A stretch of 64,000 bases of DNA from assembly GCA_902702965.1 (NCBI GenBank), contig CACRXP010000893.1, positions 1 to 64,000 of the forward strand. Reading direction: 5' to 3'. The notes under the pieces are model-generated. The model was not told the origin of the DNA. It was given only the letters and a program-made list of their open reading frames with translations, and made no database searches. Source of the stretch: Spirometra erinaceieuropaei. Lineage: Eukaryota; Platyhelminthes; Cestoda; Diphyllobothriidea; Diphyllobothriidae. Positions 53,101 through 64,000 of the stretch are shown piece after piece (position 1 is the stretch's first letter; every line of letters begins with the position of its first letter). A program made the position numbers and the translations under genes.

Positions 53101-55189
53101 AACTAAAAAAATAATTCGTTAATAAAAAACAAGTTGGGGTCCCATCAAAGCAAGTAAAAATCAATTTACAGGCGAATTGTAGACGAGGTAGGCAGAACCC
53201 GTACAAAATGCAATTTATAGTTTCTGACTTTGTAGTCCGTTAAAAATGATGAGCAAGAGGTGAAAAAAAACGCCACTTAAAAATTTAAAAATTTGTGAAT
53301 TAATTTTACGGGAGAAGGAACCGCAGCTAATAATAATAACAGAAAAATGCGGGCAGGATTGGCCTGCATGTAGCGAAATACAGCTCAATTATAATCGGAC
53401 ATGTTCAGGGCAGAAATAAAGGTCGGCCTTGAGGGGTATATTTGCGGGTCGGACAGGACTGAACTGCATGTTTAATTGTATTAGGGATTGATATTTGACA
53501 TTGTCAGGGCCGGATAGATACGCCGAATAGGACTATTCGCGTCAACAATGTCCGACGAGAGGAATCCAGACGCGATCGGCCACAGTACGCTTCGAGCCCA
53601 GCCGAGGAGTGGGGAAGGGAGGTACGACCAAACAACTAAGCGACAGCGAATTTGGAGGGTTCCGCCGTAATCATCGACAGACCGCACGAGGTCGAAATGC
53701 GGGAGATGACATCAAGAACCACGAAAATCTTCGCCATGGGGGAGGAGTAATAGCAGTGGATTTAGCAACCAAATCAAAGCAGGGGTTTCTAATGATAGAA
53801 TTGAGTGTTACCACTTGATCAACCACTAAATCCCAGGAGGACCGCTCTCTAAATCAAGAACATGAGCGTTCGGGAATGAGACCGTTAGTAGTGCCTTTAT
53901 GCTTTCCGGTGTAAGGTGTGTGCGTAATTTCGACTTGAACACCAGTAACTTAGGCGATGACCTTATTTCCGGCGGAAGGTTATTCCAAAGGAAGCCACAT
54001 TTGGAAGCAAAGAAAAGGGAGCGCTAAGATGTAGGGCAAAAAGTCAGCGGAATCACCACGGAGGAGTTACGCGTGGCATAAGACCGATCTCTCGGAAAGA
54101 GAGCATCAATGAGCGACAGATTGGAGCGAGAGTTAATGCGAAAAAGGAAGCAAAGGCCAAATTCGAGTCTTCTAACCTACAAAACAATAATGTTCGCCAG
54201 TTGACATCTCTGAATATAAGAATTACCAGGTGTGACGGGTAAAAACCCTGTGAACAGTTTCGACCTTATAGCTGTCACACGCGTTCATTAAACCAAAGAA
54301 TGATCAGCAGTATTCGGGGACTGGAAGAACAAAGATTTGCTAAAGTTTTTGCTTATTTTTGAAATGAAATATTATGCGATATGTATTTACATATCTGCGC
54401 GGCATTGGCAGGGATTCTATCTGCATGAGGTGATAAAGCAAGTTTATTTGTATAACTTAGACCTAGGTCCTTTATGGTGAGGCATTCTGAGAGTGGGTCA
54501 TTCTGAAAAATTATGGGACCGGGAAGTTTGGCAAGACCAGAAGACATGATGAAAACTCCATCTGCCATGTAGAACTCCATCAGCTAAAGCGAAGTAAATC
54601 CGCATTAATTTTTTCAACGAAAACTTTTGCGCTGTCCTTAGAATATGAGTAAACACAATTGAGGTCTTCGGCATAAATAAAAGTTTGCGAATTTTCGACT
54701 TCAGTCGAAATATCGTTGATGTAAAGAAGGAAGAGTAGCGGACCCAGAACCGTACTTTGAAGTACGCCACTCATGATCGAGTATGGTGTCGAGTAGCTAT
54801 TACCGACCAGTACTTTCTGATATCGGTTGGACAGATAAGACCTGATAAAGTCGAGTAGAGGAGGCCGGATGTCGAGAGCTTCCAATTTTTTAAAAGATGT
54901 CTATGGAGCACCTAGTCAAAGGCTTTTCTAAGATCAAAGTAGATCATTACTACTGACTGATGCCATTAAGACTTAAGTAATTCGGTTAAGAAACGCAAGT
55001 GGCAAGTTTCGCTGGATCGTTCAGGTAAAAATCAATGCTAACTAGAGTTCAAAAGCTGATTAGCTAGACAGAAGTCAAGAATTACCGGACAGAGATCCAG
55101 ACTTCAAGAGGGGAATGGTAACTGACGTTTTCCGTGTTTCGGGGAAGAATCCTTTTGAAATATAAACCGAGAATAAACGAGTAAGTAAT

Positions 55190-55202
55190 ATGGGGGGGGG
55201 GG
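55190..55202. repeat. Poly-G run
   Basis: Run of about ten G within the LINE RT upstream region; a likely site of sequencing or replication slippage. Confidence 0.85.
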
Positions 55203-55917
55203 TCGAATGCTTGTTTAATAATCGAATTTGGAATCCCGTCCGTTCCTTTGCAGTGTGTTTATTTCAAACGACCTATGCGTTTCTTAATGAGATCTGAGGA
55301 GATATCGATTGTGTTTAGTGTCCTATCTGAAAGTGACCGAAAGAAAGGGACCGATTTGGACTCAGTATTAAGCTGTTATGCAAAGAAAGCACTAAACAAT
55401 CCTGCCTTGTCAGTGTCACCTATGAGGAAGATTGTGTTATCGTTTAGCATAGGGCGTGGTACGTTTTCCGTGAACGTGAAGGTGTCCAGATAATAGGGAG
55501 CATGCTTTATATAAGATCGAATTGAAGGAAGACAGCTGTCGGGTAGTAGAAAATCAGTTCAAGTTTGTGATGCACATATAATATCAGACGTCACTTTGAG
55601 AGCAATGGCTCTGATTCGGGCCATCTTGTTTATAACAGACTCGGCATTCAATAATATAACACATAATGTGTTTCTAACATCGAGGCTATTTTCGACGGTA
55701 TTTAGGAATAAAAATTTTAGGCAGATATGTAAAGGATGAATTAATGGTGCTTAGGGGATAAGTTGCAGTTTTTTACAGTTACTGACGTAGGGGGAGGGGG
55801 GTCAGCAAGAGAAGACTGGGCATGAGTCCTAAACGATGTGGGGATATAGTTTTTAAACATTGGAATGCTAGGGGAGTTAGAAGACGGATAGACTCGTTGG
55901 CAGATAAATGTGAAGGA

Positions 55918-55996
55918 AAAGGGGGTAGTGGAGGAGGAGGAGGAGGAGGAGGAGGAGGAGGAGGAGGAAGAGGAGGAGGACGGGGAGGAGGGAAGG
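55918..55996. repeat. (GGA)n microsatellite
   Basis: Interrupted GGA trinucleotide tract. On the minus strand it codes a run of serines, which creates an open stretch inside the 5' region of the LINE; this is not evidence of a gene. Confidence 0.92.
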
Positions 55997-56089
55997 GAAA
56001 GGTAACCTAAATCAATGTTAGTGGCTGGTGGGGGATGGAAGGCAGTTTTATGAATAAGAGGGTGCGAAACAATGTCTAGGTTGTAAGCC

Positions 56090-56540
56090 AAAGGAGTAAG
56101 GTTGAATTACTTGAGAACAGGTGGCCATAAGCTGTGGGAAACGTGACCTTGATCGAGCATAAATAACTTAGGGCAATCAGGAAGGAATTATTTTCCAGAT
56201 ATTTAATAGGACTTCGGTAGTTGACCTGTATGTAAGCCAAAGTATTATTTGGGGAATAATTGGAGGCACGTGGGTTGCAGATGAGCTGGGCTGTAAACGA
56301 CTGGTAAATTTTAGAGAACGCGGCGTATCAATGAATAACTATGCACTACATTTGCTTTGCAGCTGCATGCGGTACAACGATGAAACCGTCCTTTAAACCA
56401 ACTGTTATAGTACGGCCAGCGACAGCATATCGCTGGAAAATAATTTCGCGAGATTGTCGAAAGTCGTGTGGTCGACAAGATAAAGATTCCCAATCAAGTC
56501 AGGGAAGACGGTTTGAGTTGGACAACCTTTACTGCCTGAG
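56090..56540. other. Unassigned spacer between LINE copies
   Basis: No family recognised; only short open stretches without motifs. Confidence 0.45.
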
Positions 56541-56599
56541 GAAGTGCGTACACAAGGGCTCTGTAGGCAGTCGCCGCGAGCGCGCTCCAAGCAAGCTGT

Positions 56600-59310
56600 T
56601 GTCTGTGTCAGCCTTCGAGGTGTTGTCCGCGCGTGTGTGCGCCCTTCGTTGTCTCAACCTCGCCAGCCAATCCGAGTGGGGACAGTGTTGATTGGCTTCG
56701 AGCACTCGCGCGTCCCATCAGCGTATCGACACGGAGTGTAAGGTGGAGAGGACGGCAGCGTGACAAAGGCGGAGGGCGAGGAGACGCGAACCGCCACAAG
56801 ATGTTCTTCGCATCCACAACCGGTAGTCGCTCTAACTGCGTTTGCAGGCAACGGCCAGCAAAGCGTGCCAAACGCGTAATTATCGCGAATAGTGTGAGGT
56901 ACGACGAAAAGCCGTGTGGTGAGTGCGATTATATCCAAACCAAAGTAGACAAACTAGATACGGAGATTGCTGATTTAAGGGCGCTCATAAAACGGACCCT
57001 CGATGACCAGAACGTCTCTAGTTTAAGAGTCCAACAACAAAGAGCAAAACGCAAATCTCGAAAAAATGCCTCCTTGGGGGGCAACCCCAAACACGGGTTG
57101 CAAATCAGCAGCCAAAATCGCAGACGCCGGTAACAGCAGGACAACCAAAACGAAGCCGCCGATAAAGGAAGAATCGATTCCCACGCAAGATATCTTAAGC
57201 GATGTCACAAACAATGACCTAGCGCGGAAGCCATCTCGCCTAAGCCTCTTGCTGTATGTGACGAGAATTCTCTGTTGCAGTGACACGGTATACCTGGGTC
57301 AGCAAGTCTACTGTTGCCCTCCTGTTCATGCTACTACCCTGATCGCCCTATAAAGCACGTATTTGAATGCGAACACATGAACCCATGGGTAAATTGGAGA
57401 GGGAAGCGCCATTACAGGAGTCTGAATTCAAAACAAGCCCTGATTGGTTCCTCCGGACAGTCGTTAGACAGCATAAGTGTGCATCGATGCAACGACTCTG
57501 TAAATCGTCCTTGTACACATGCGACGAATTCACCAGAAAGACATTTTAAGGATGATCGTGATCGTCAGAAGCGTCCGCTTATTTAGGTCGTGTCTGAATC
57601 GAATGCAGTCAGACCTGCAGACCGTGGCTCGGGGGACCTTGCTTTATTTCATGATCTACAAAACCTGTAACTCCAGGCAGACATGGAAATAAAGGTTCTA
57701 AAAGCATTCCGGATAGAAAAAAAACGAGTGAAGACAGGACAGCAACACAACCATCTCGCAATCTCAAAATTATGCTGGAAAACAAAGAGCAAATCCGGTC
57801 GATCCTCTCCAATAAAACTGACATTAGAAACACAAACAAACAGGTTTTCCAACCCGACTACCCACCATCGGAACTCTGAAACGCCGAAACCCGTCTTGGA
57901 GTTAAAATCAGTATTGAATGCGGAAGAACACAATCTAGGTATCTTCAAGGAGAAAGTAGTTTGGAAAAATAGGCCGTTTCAATGGAACCAGTCAATAGTA
58001 CTAAGAACGACGGCAGCTACTCTGCTAACGCAGACACCTTCGTGAAACCACTTATTCAAGGCGACAACACAACTAAGCACGTAACCTCCAGTGATCTGAC
58101 TAAGGCCACGGAAATTAATGGAACTCATCAGGTTACGGAGGGGCCCAGGGAAAATGGCGTCCAGTAGAACCCAGTTATGTTTAAAACAGTGGCAAATGCA
58201 ACGGGAAATTCGGCTGAAGCAAAACTGAGGTGCATGTACACGAATGTCCAAAGCCTCATATCGAAACTAGACGAGCTAAAGCTTTGCCTAGCAAGCTGTC
58301 TCCAGATGTCTTAGCAATAACCGAGACCTGGCTGTCCGGGAATATTTGCAGTGGAGATGTTGTCTTGCATGGATACCTAATGTATCGGAGTAACAATGAA
58401 CATCTTCAGGGTGGTGATATAGTCGTGTACGTGAATGAGCATCTGGCAGTGTCCGAAAACACCAGCAAGTTTGCGTGCGGCACGGAAGCTATTTGGTTGA
58501 CCATCGAGGCGACAAGTTCCCCTATGTCCTGATGACCTAACTGTCTACCGACCACCTAGGGCAGACCAAATCGCCGACAGTGAGCTATTGGTGCACTCGA
58601 ATAAATCTTCCACTCGACCTTACATCATGATCATGGACGATTCAATAGACGAGGAACAAACTGGAACACCCTCTATGCGTTAGGTACGAATTCGGAATTC
58701 GATTACCGTCTGCTGAAGAAAACATTAATCAAGATACAATAGGTTTATTATTGCACCCCTGGGGCACTGTCAGTCCCAAGAGTTAATGATTCCAATGTAA
58801 TGATTACAAGAAGTAATGTAATGATTCCAACGAGAACACGTGAAGGACAAAGGACAAACTGCCTGTATCTGGTTTTTACGAAAACCCCAGACATCATAGA
58901 CGAGATCAACTCCATGGCGCCTCTTGGCCGAAGTAATCACGTAGTGCTTTTCTGGGATTATTCGTTATTCTCCATTTCGTATTCTCCAGACCAAAAAGAA
59001 GGAATGTTTGGCGAGGTAACTTCATTTAGATGAGGGCAGACTTGTCCTGTCTAGACTGGGGCTCATTGTTTATGAAAAAAGCCAACGATATTTGGGAGCT
59101 GTTCAAGAATCTCCTTCTGCAGCTCATTAACAACTATTGCCAACTGACAAGCGTATGACTGAACAAACACCTTGGGTAACTAAATAGCAAAAATAAAAAA
59201 GAAATTAGCTGGAAGCACAAACTGTGGAGAAAATACTGCGTTCCCTAAGAACAATTTCAACGCGCGCAGTACGATCTTGAAAAGATTTGTGAAAGTAATA
59301 TTTTCGGATT
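56600..59310 (+). pseudogene. LINE family 3, ORF1 and endonuclease, degenerate copy
   Basis: ORF1 region: 56,633-57,133 codes a basic N-terminus, CGECDY (Cys pair) and a coiled coil (QTKVDKLDTEIADLRALIKR). Further ORF1 pieces lie at 57,683-58,170 (EIKVLKAFRIEKKRVKTGQ). Endonuclease: LRCMYTNVQSLISKLDELK (58,225-58,280), ITETWLSGN, TVYRPPRADQ and LGRSNHVVLFWDYS (58,920-58,970), with Asn replacing the catalytic Asp of the SDH motif. A linker with WKHKLWRKYCVP ends near 59,250. It aligns block by block with the better copy at 62.1-64.0 kb. Confidence 0.75.
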
Positions 59311-59689
59311 CAATTTCTTAATCTCTTGCACAGTTATCAAGTGTACATCTGACAAAACTTCCTGTTTTTTGTCATAAGTCATTTTCGCCTTCCGCCGTGT
59401 TTCGCCGATTTATCATAAACCAGAAATGTAGTGTCATAGTGTTTGATTCAACATAGCCCCAATCCTATTAATCTGTACCCGCATATACGAAAGGTTTTCC
59501 TCGCAAAATTTTGAATAGCATTACATTTAAAGATAAACCGTCTCATTGGACCGCCTTCATAGTCGGTCTATTGACTAGTAATGGGAACTATACTTTTCTT
59601 TATTTTATCCTACATTGTCTCATTATTCAATACAAATTTACTCACAGTTCTCTTTTGCCACCTACGAAATTGTCCTTTCCTCTTTTTTT

Positions 59690-61490
59690 TCAAGTTTGCG
59701 TTCTGTTATTGAGTAAAATTTGCTTGGTATCAATTTTGCTGTCTGGTCCACCAATATTGATAACTTTCAGAAATCGTTTCATCATAAATAGCCTCATCCA
59801 TATATCGTCGAACTTTTGGCAGTTATCCTCCCAATGCATTTTTGGAGCAGATTCCTGTTTTGCATTTCTCGACATGAAACCTCAGGCAACACTTCGTCGA
59901 AATCTGAAGGAAACTTAACCCCATTTTATACCCATTGTTCATATAAAAAATAGACCTTGGGGTGCTCGATAACTTTAACCATTTTATGTCTCGTTACAGA
60001 TCAATTTTTTTGTTCTTAGTGCCCTTCTTGAAGGAAAGTTGCCAACACCCACGTCTCAGAAGTGTAAGAAGCTCATGCCTCTTATTGACCTGGTTGCTAG
60101 TGAGATTGAGGACAGGCACAAACGAAGTTTCAACTTTATTTTAAAAAAACGTTCCTAAGAATAGACGGCCAATCGACGTCGCTTTTCACTTCCTTTATTC
60201 ATGCGGCTTCAACTTTAGGGTCGCTGAAGCCAAAGACTTTCATCCACCAATTCTTGTCTAGCTCTACTCGTCGATAAAAGTGGACTTTATTTTCTCCCAT
60301 TTAGAGCCCTCGGTTCAATGTCATATGGGGAATAAACTATTTATTAGTCGAGATGAATCTCCACTCCAAGGAAGAGTTTATCCCCCATTAAAAACATAAA
60401 GCTACCCCAGAATTCCGCTAATATATCATTTGCCACTTAGTTTCTCCATCGGGGGTCGACCAAATGTCTCCACTATCTACAGCGGCCTGAGGTCCATATA
60501 GCTCTTCGACTGATCACATTCTTACATAAATATTTGAAGCAAGCCTCTTTGAAACTCCCCAGGAAGCAAGGATTGTTCAAATGCGGCTCCCAAATTCACT
60601 AGGAAGCTTGGTCTTAACAGTGAAGATGAGCCAATCCTTGAAGTACAACCGACCCCCAGCAATAATAATCGTGATTTAATTAATAAACCTTTATCGAATC
60701 CACCCCGTTCCCGCGCCTGGCCGCTCAGGTCTGATCTCGTGGTAAGGTCAAATAAGCTAGATGATAGTTCAGGAAGATCTTTACCTGCTCCTATCCAGAA
60801 TTCTCAAGTTAACGTAAACACCCCAATTGTGCAGCCCACTTACATACCAGCCTGCAAAATGCAACCATGCTGCATTGCTAATAACTTTTCATATCCCATT
60901 ACCAGTCTGATCCCCCAAATAATAAAGCCCTTTCCTGATGTTATCTGTTTCTCGAAACCATTACGTCTGCTACCTAACATAAACTACCCCTCATATTATG
61001 TTCATAATTCATAAAATCCTATTTTCGTGCTTCCTGTTTTTCCACCCCAACAAAATAGCTTTCCACTTCCAAGGTCCTCCTGAAATGTTTTTCAACATAA
61101 TGCTGCATTTTCTAGTTAGTGTTAATTACCCCACAAATTTTAGACCACAGCAACCTTGTCCTCCAAAAATTGCCTCGTCCCCACAGCTTAATTTCCACTT
61201 CCGGCTGTCCCTTCTTTATAAGAAGTAGTAAACGGAACCTACAGATTAGGAATACGCTCAGTATTGTCTCTCTCAAAACAAGATCAGTCGTGCAAAAGAT
61301 GGTATAACCAGGAAGTGAAGCTGGTGAGTTTGATACAGACGTATTGTGTATAACAGAAGCATGGGCCCACTCTCTAATTTCTGACTCAGAAATGAATATA
61401 GATAGCCTCAGTTTAAATCGCTAGGATCGTGTCGAAAGACGCGGCGGTGGTTGCCTTATTTACGTAAGAGCGTCACTTGCACAGTCGCCT
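59690..61490 (+). pseudogene. LINE family 1, 5' half, copy 2
   Basis: Shares with 50,720-52,510 the stretches catgaaacctcaggcaac, ctcatgcctcttattgac and ggatcgtgtcgaaagacgcg, plus an ORF1-like piece VRSNKLDDSSGRSLPAPIQ (60,745-60,800). Similarity ends at about 61,490, just after the start of the endonuclease, so this copy is 3'-truncated. Confidence 0.72.
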
Positions 61491-61985
61491 TGTGAACCAA
61501 CTGCCGCGCGGTTTAAATTTTGTACTCGCAAGAAGGAAATTTCCAAACAGTTTCTACTCTCACAGAACAAGGCTGCTCTCCACGAGAATTGGCTTGAAGA
61601 ACACCTCATTGCCTTCGCTTACATCGGCATTTTATCTTACGACCAGGACACGTTTTCCGCAGTCTTCACCTTCCACCGAAATTTAGCCTTGATCTGCACC
61701 ACCTACCGTTTCGAAATACTGTCTCAAAGTGCTTTTTATTGTCCCGTGCAACGTCTACGAACGGCTGAGTCGATTTATTCTTATTATTATTTCTGCTTGT
61801 TGCGCGGTTTATAGTCAGATCGTTAGCAACTTTCAAACGTAAAATTAGTTAAAACGCTCGTCAGACCCTCCAATATCAAGTTATTTTGACAGACCACCAG
61901 AAAACGGTCACATCTGAAATTCTTTCCCGAAGATTTCCCTTTTTACACAATTTAGGAAAGCACTACGAACATGTGCGCTGCTGCT
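61490..61985. other. Unassigned spacer
   Basis: Follows the truncated LINE; a 69-codon open stretch (61,477-61,686) begins inside the LINE and has no recognisable motif of its own. Confidence 0.45.
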
Positions 61986-61989
61986 CAAA

Positions 61990-62078
61990 ATATGCCTCCA
62001 TGAGGAGTCGATCTCGCGACCTTCAAAAGTCCGTTCATCAGCCCAGACCGCTCGGCCACCTCGGCACGGTCTCCAGCC
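61990..62078 (-). repeat. tRNA-derived sequence (Ser/Leu-type head)
   Basis: The minus strand reads tgccgaggtggccgagcggt (5' stem and A box of a class II tRNA), then a B-box-like ggtcgcgagatcgactcc about 40 nt later. No matching 3' acceptor stem was found, and the variable arm is abnormal, so a SINE head or tRNA pseudogene is more likely than a working tRNA. It sits directly before the ORF1 of the terminal LINE. Confidence 0.5.
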
Positions 62079-62092
62079 CTCCCACAAAATTA

Positions 62093-63229
62093 CATGGATT
62101 ATACGGGCGAGCCATACGCAAATAGGCTCTGTGGTGGGTGTCAGCTGTTAGCTTCCAGGGTCAACCATCTCGAGAAAGAGATTGAGAAATTAAAGGCTCT
62201 TCTAGAATAGGACTTATACTCACCTGAAGATACAAGTTCTCCAACTGGACGAATAACAAGAAGTAAAAGAAAAGTACCTCCCTTGAAAGGCTCTTCAGAA
62301 ATGACTCCTGTAGCAGATACGGCTGCACAGGATCGAATGGCAAAAAATAAAAATGACAGCAGTCAACGAGGAAAACAGAAAAACAAAAAGAAGTCTGATT
62401 GTAAAAAAAAACCAATGAAAATGAACAGCCGCTTTTAAGTGATATTCCCACAGCACCCGAGCCAGAAACCACGACAACAGCCCCGTCCATAACGGTTAAT
62501 GCCGAAAGTCCAAAAACAGTTCGTTACGCCCAGAAAATTCTTGGATCGGATGAGTCCAGCACAAGTAATGGTAATGAGGCCATTGCCGAATGTACAGACC
62601 ATCATTCGCTACCGTCCATATCAACGCCCCCCTCCAATTTAGTTAAAACTGGTGTCGATCATCAAAACCGCGATATAGCATGTGTTCCACCACCGCCATC
62701 TAATACCCCTAAAGTACCAAATCCACCAGAGAGAAATACAACAACAAAATATACGAACGATATCGCACGAGACCAATGTCTCGTTATTCAGGGGCTCCCT
62801 GAATCTAATACCAACACTCCTAAAGACCGGGTTTCGGAAGATCTAAGGCTTTTCCAAGGTTTGCTTAACAATATCCTGGAAACTACTGAGGCAATTGAAG
62901 TACTCAAAGCCTTCCGTCTCGGAAACCGGACAAACAATCCGCCTAGACCAACACGCCCCCGACCACTCAAAGTTGTGCTGGCTTGTAAGGAGCAAGCTGG
63001 GTTGATTCTATCTCGGCGCTTTAGAATAAAAGGCACAAACCCCGGTGTTTTTTTTCAACCGGATTACTCGCCAGCAGAGAGGCTGAAACGTCGTCTTCTA
63101 GTTCTGGAACTGAGGAAGAGACTCAACGAAGGAGAACGGAATTTGGTTAACTACAACAACCAAATCAGACAGCGCCCATTATCTTTTGTTTGGACGGGCC
63201 CGATCCGGATGACCGTGCAACTGGAATAG
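62093..63229 (+). pseudogene. LINE family 3 ORF1 protein (stop and frameshift)
   Basis: Begins near 62,093 (MDYTGEPYANRLCGGCQLLA) with a Cys-x2-Cys pair and a coiled coil (RVNHLEKEIEKLKALLE) ended by a TAG at 62,208. The basic region continues in frame (GRITRSKRKVPPLKGSSE). At a run of A near 62,404 the frame shifts to one that stays open to 63,229: EQPLLSDIPTAPEPETTT, DQCLVIQGLPESNTNTP, and IEVLKAFRLGNRTNN. A final FFQPDYSPAERLKRRLLVL block is the conserved ORF1 C-terminus. Only two lesions separate it from an intact frame. It probably acts as an RNA-binding partner of the LINE RNP, by family analogy. Confidence 0.75.
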
Positions 63230-64000
63230 TGGACGAAAGCCCTAGACGCATCGAACTTAGTTCTCTGCCAGCCGCAAATCGCAAACTGAAATTTCTATAT
63301 ACAAATGTGCAGAGCATGTTATCGAAAGTTGACGAGCTCAAGATCCATCTATCTCATCTATCCCTGGATATAATCTCACTTACAGAAACTTGGCTGAAAC
63401 AGCAGGTAAACAACCGTGAGTTAACTATACCAGGATACCAGCTGTTTAGAAGAGACAGGTCAGGACGTCAGGGCGGAGGCGTACTTACGTATGTAAAACA
63501 CGGGCTTATGGTCTCAGACAAAACAGATAAACTTTCGTGTACTTCTGAGGCTATTTGGCTAACTATAAAAGCACCGGGTTCACCTAGCCTTGACATCCTG
63601 ACGGTCTACCGACCGCCGAGAAATGATCCCACAGCGGACGCCCATCTGATTGAGGATCTGGAGAGATTCTCTATCCGGTCCGAAGTCTTAATGATGGGGG
63701 ACTTCAACGCATCTCTTATCGACTGGAGTTCAGCTTATGCATCTGGTTCAGACCACGCTTTCGACCGACGGTTGCTGGACATGACTATCAAGTTATTTCT
63801 CACTCAGCGCGTCTCCTTTCCGACGAGGGTGCGCGAAGGGCAACAGTCAAACTGTCTGGATCTGCTCCTTACGAAGTCACTGGACAGCGTTGATGAGGTG
63901 CAATGTCTACCCCCCCCCCTAGGCCGAAGAGATCACGTCGTACTGTTGTGGGAGTACTCCATTTTTTCTCTGCCCGAACAGGCCACCAGGGTTAGAAGGA
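63192..64000 (+). CDS. LINE family 3 ORF2, APE endonuclease domain, open to window edge
   Basis: The frame is open from about 63,192 to the end of the window and overlaps the end of ORF1 in the -1 frame (ORF1 stop at 63,227-63,229). It carries the APE endonuclease blocks in order: LKFLYTNVQSMLSKVDELK, ISLTETWLKQ, GGGVLTYVKHG, LDILTVYRPPRND, and EVLMMGDFNASLIDWSS with the GDFN motif. SNCLDLLLTKSLDSVDEV and RRDHVVLLWEYSI follow. The last differs from the usual SDH only by Arg for Ser. A C10 run at about 63,909 stays in frame. RT lies beyond the window. Family: APE-type, CR1/Jockey-like. Confidence 0.82.

Larger units (their letters stand above)
53105..56060 (-). pseudogene. LINE family 2, endonuclease start, RT and 3' UTR
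   Basis: Minus strand in order: a poly-Ser and 5' region (56,060-55,750); SVINKMARIRAIALKVTSDI (endonuclease start, about 55,650-55,590); an internal deletion; PMLNDNTIFLIGDTDKAGLF and SSDLIKKRIGRLK (55,460-55,270); FDLRKAFD and LDIRPPLLDFIRSYLSNRYQ (54,950-54,815); and GPLLFLLYINDISTEVENSQ with the catalytic box changed to YAED (54,745-54,660). The 3' UTR (to 53,105) matches the tail at 33.7-34.25 kb. It is a defective CR1/Jockey-type copy. Confidence 0.75.

Noticed and set aside
50720..56060. One full-length LINE with its 3' half inverted
   Set aside because: The minus-strand part contains its own endonuclease start and 5' region, so it is a separate copy rather than the missing half.
55741..56091. 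Poly-serine protein on the minus strand
   Set aside because: The serines come from a GGA microsatellite within the 5' region of a LINE.
61990..62078. Functional tRNA-Ser or tRNA-Leu
   Set aside because: The B box is mutated and no 3' acceptor strand matching the 5' stem was found.

Overview
This window looks like repeat-rich animal DNA, most plausibly from a parasitic flatworm (a large-genome cestode or trematode). The pointers are several Penelope-like elements with GIY-YIG nuclease tails, a Ty3/gypsy element with a Cys-Pro-Cys-Cys variant of the CHCC Gag motif (CsRn1-like), abundant APE-type LINEs, tRNA-derived SINEs, and one host gene built from tiny phase-symmetric exons. The organism is inferred from element types and gene style, not proven. 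There are no bacterial genes, operons, CRISPR arrays or rRNA.

Layout. 1-5.4 kb: a 374-bp tandem repeat array that reverses orientation at about 4,610, with an AT-microsatellite-bounded island of inverted and tandem tRNA-SINEs near its left end. 5.4-6.6 kb and 10.8-12.9 kb: two related copies of a composite repeat block ending in Penelope debris. 6.6-10.8 kb: AT-rich, nothing recognised. 12.0-16.0 kb: three distinct decayed Penelope-like copies stacked on the minus strand. 16.9-18.3 kb: a plus-strand Penelope copy broken by an N gap, followed by a second 3' tail. 18.3-21.4 kb: AT-rich, no gene seen.

21.4-38.9 kb holds the most interesting object: a minus-strand, 5'-incomplete host gene for a cell-surface protein. 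Read in transcription order it has three fibronectin type III (FN3) exons of 282, 282 and 279 nt, then a probable 63-nt exon, a diverged 57-nt exon, seven near-identical 57-nt exons, each carried on a tandem ~1.19-kb repeat, and a final exon coding one transmembrane helix and a short basic tail. Every exon junction is phase 1 and every internal exon length is a multiple of three, so any number of the Thr/Pro/Ser-rich 19-residue exons can be included or skipped without breaking the frame. This resembles the micro-exon gene design of schistosomes, fused here to FN3 ectodomains: an expandable stalk between FN3 head and membrane.

39.0-43.6 kb: a 315-bp element made almost wholly of perfect palindromes, present twice in tandem; a 3.95-kb CACTA/EnSpm-like DNA transposon (conserved animal transposase plus DUF4806 region, two 37-38 nt introns) sits in the centre of a palindrome of the second copy with a 3-bp target duplication, and itself contains a LINE fragment. 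44.2-49.2 kb: a dead gypsy element with both LTRs. 49.2-64.0 kb: LINEs, with two copies of one family's 5' half, one minus-strand copy with RT and 3' UTR, a degenerate ORF1-EN copy, and a better preserved ORF1/ORF2 copy running off the right edge. Apart from the FN3 gene I see no other convincing host gene.
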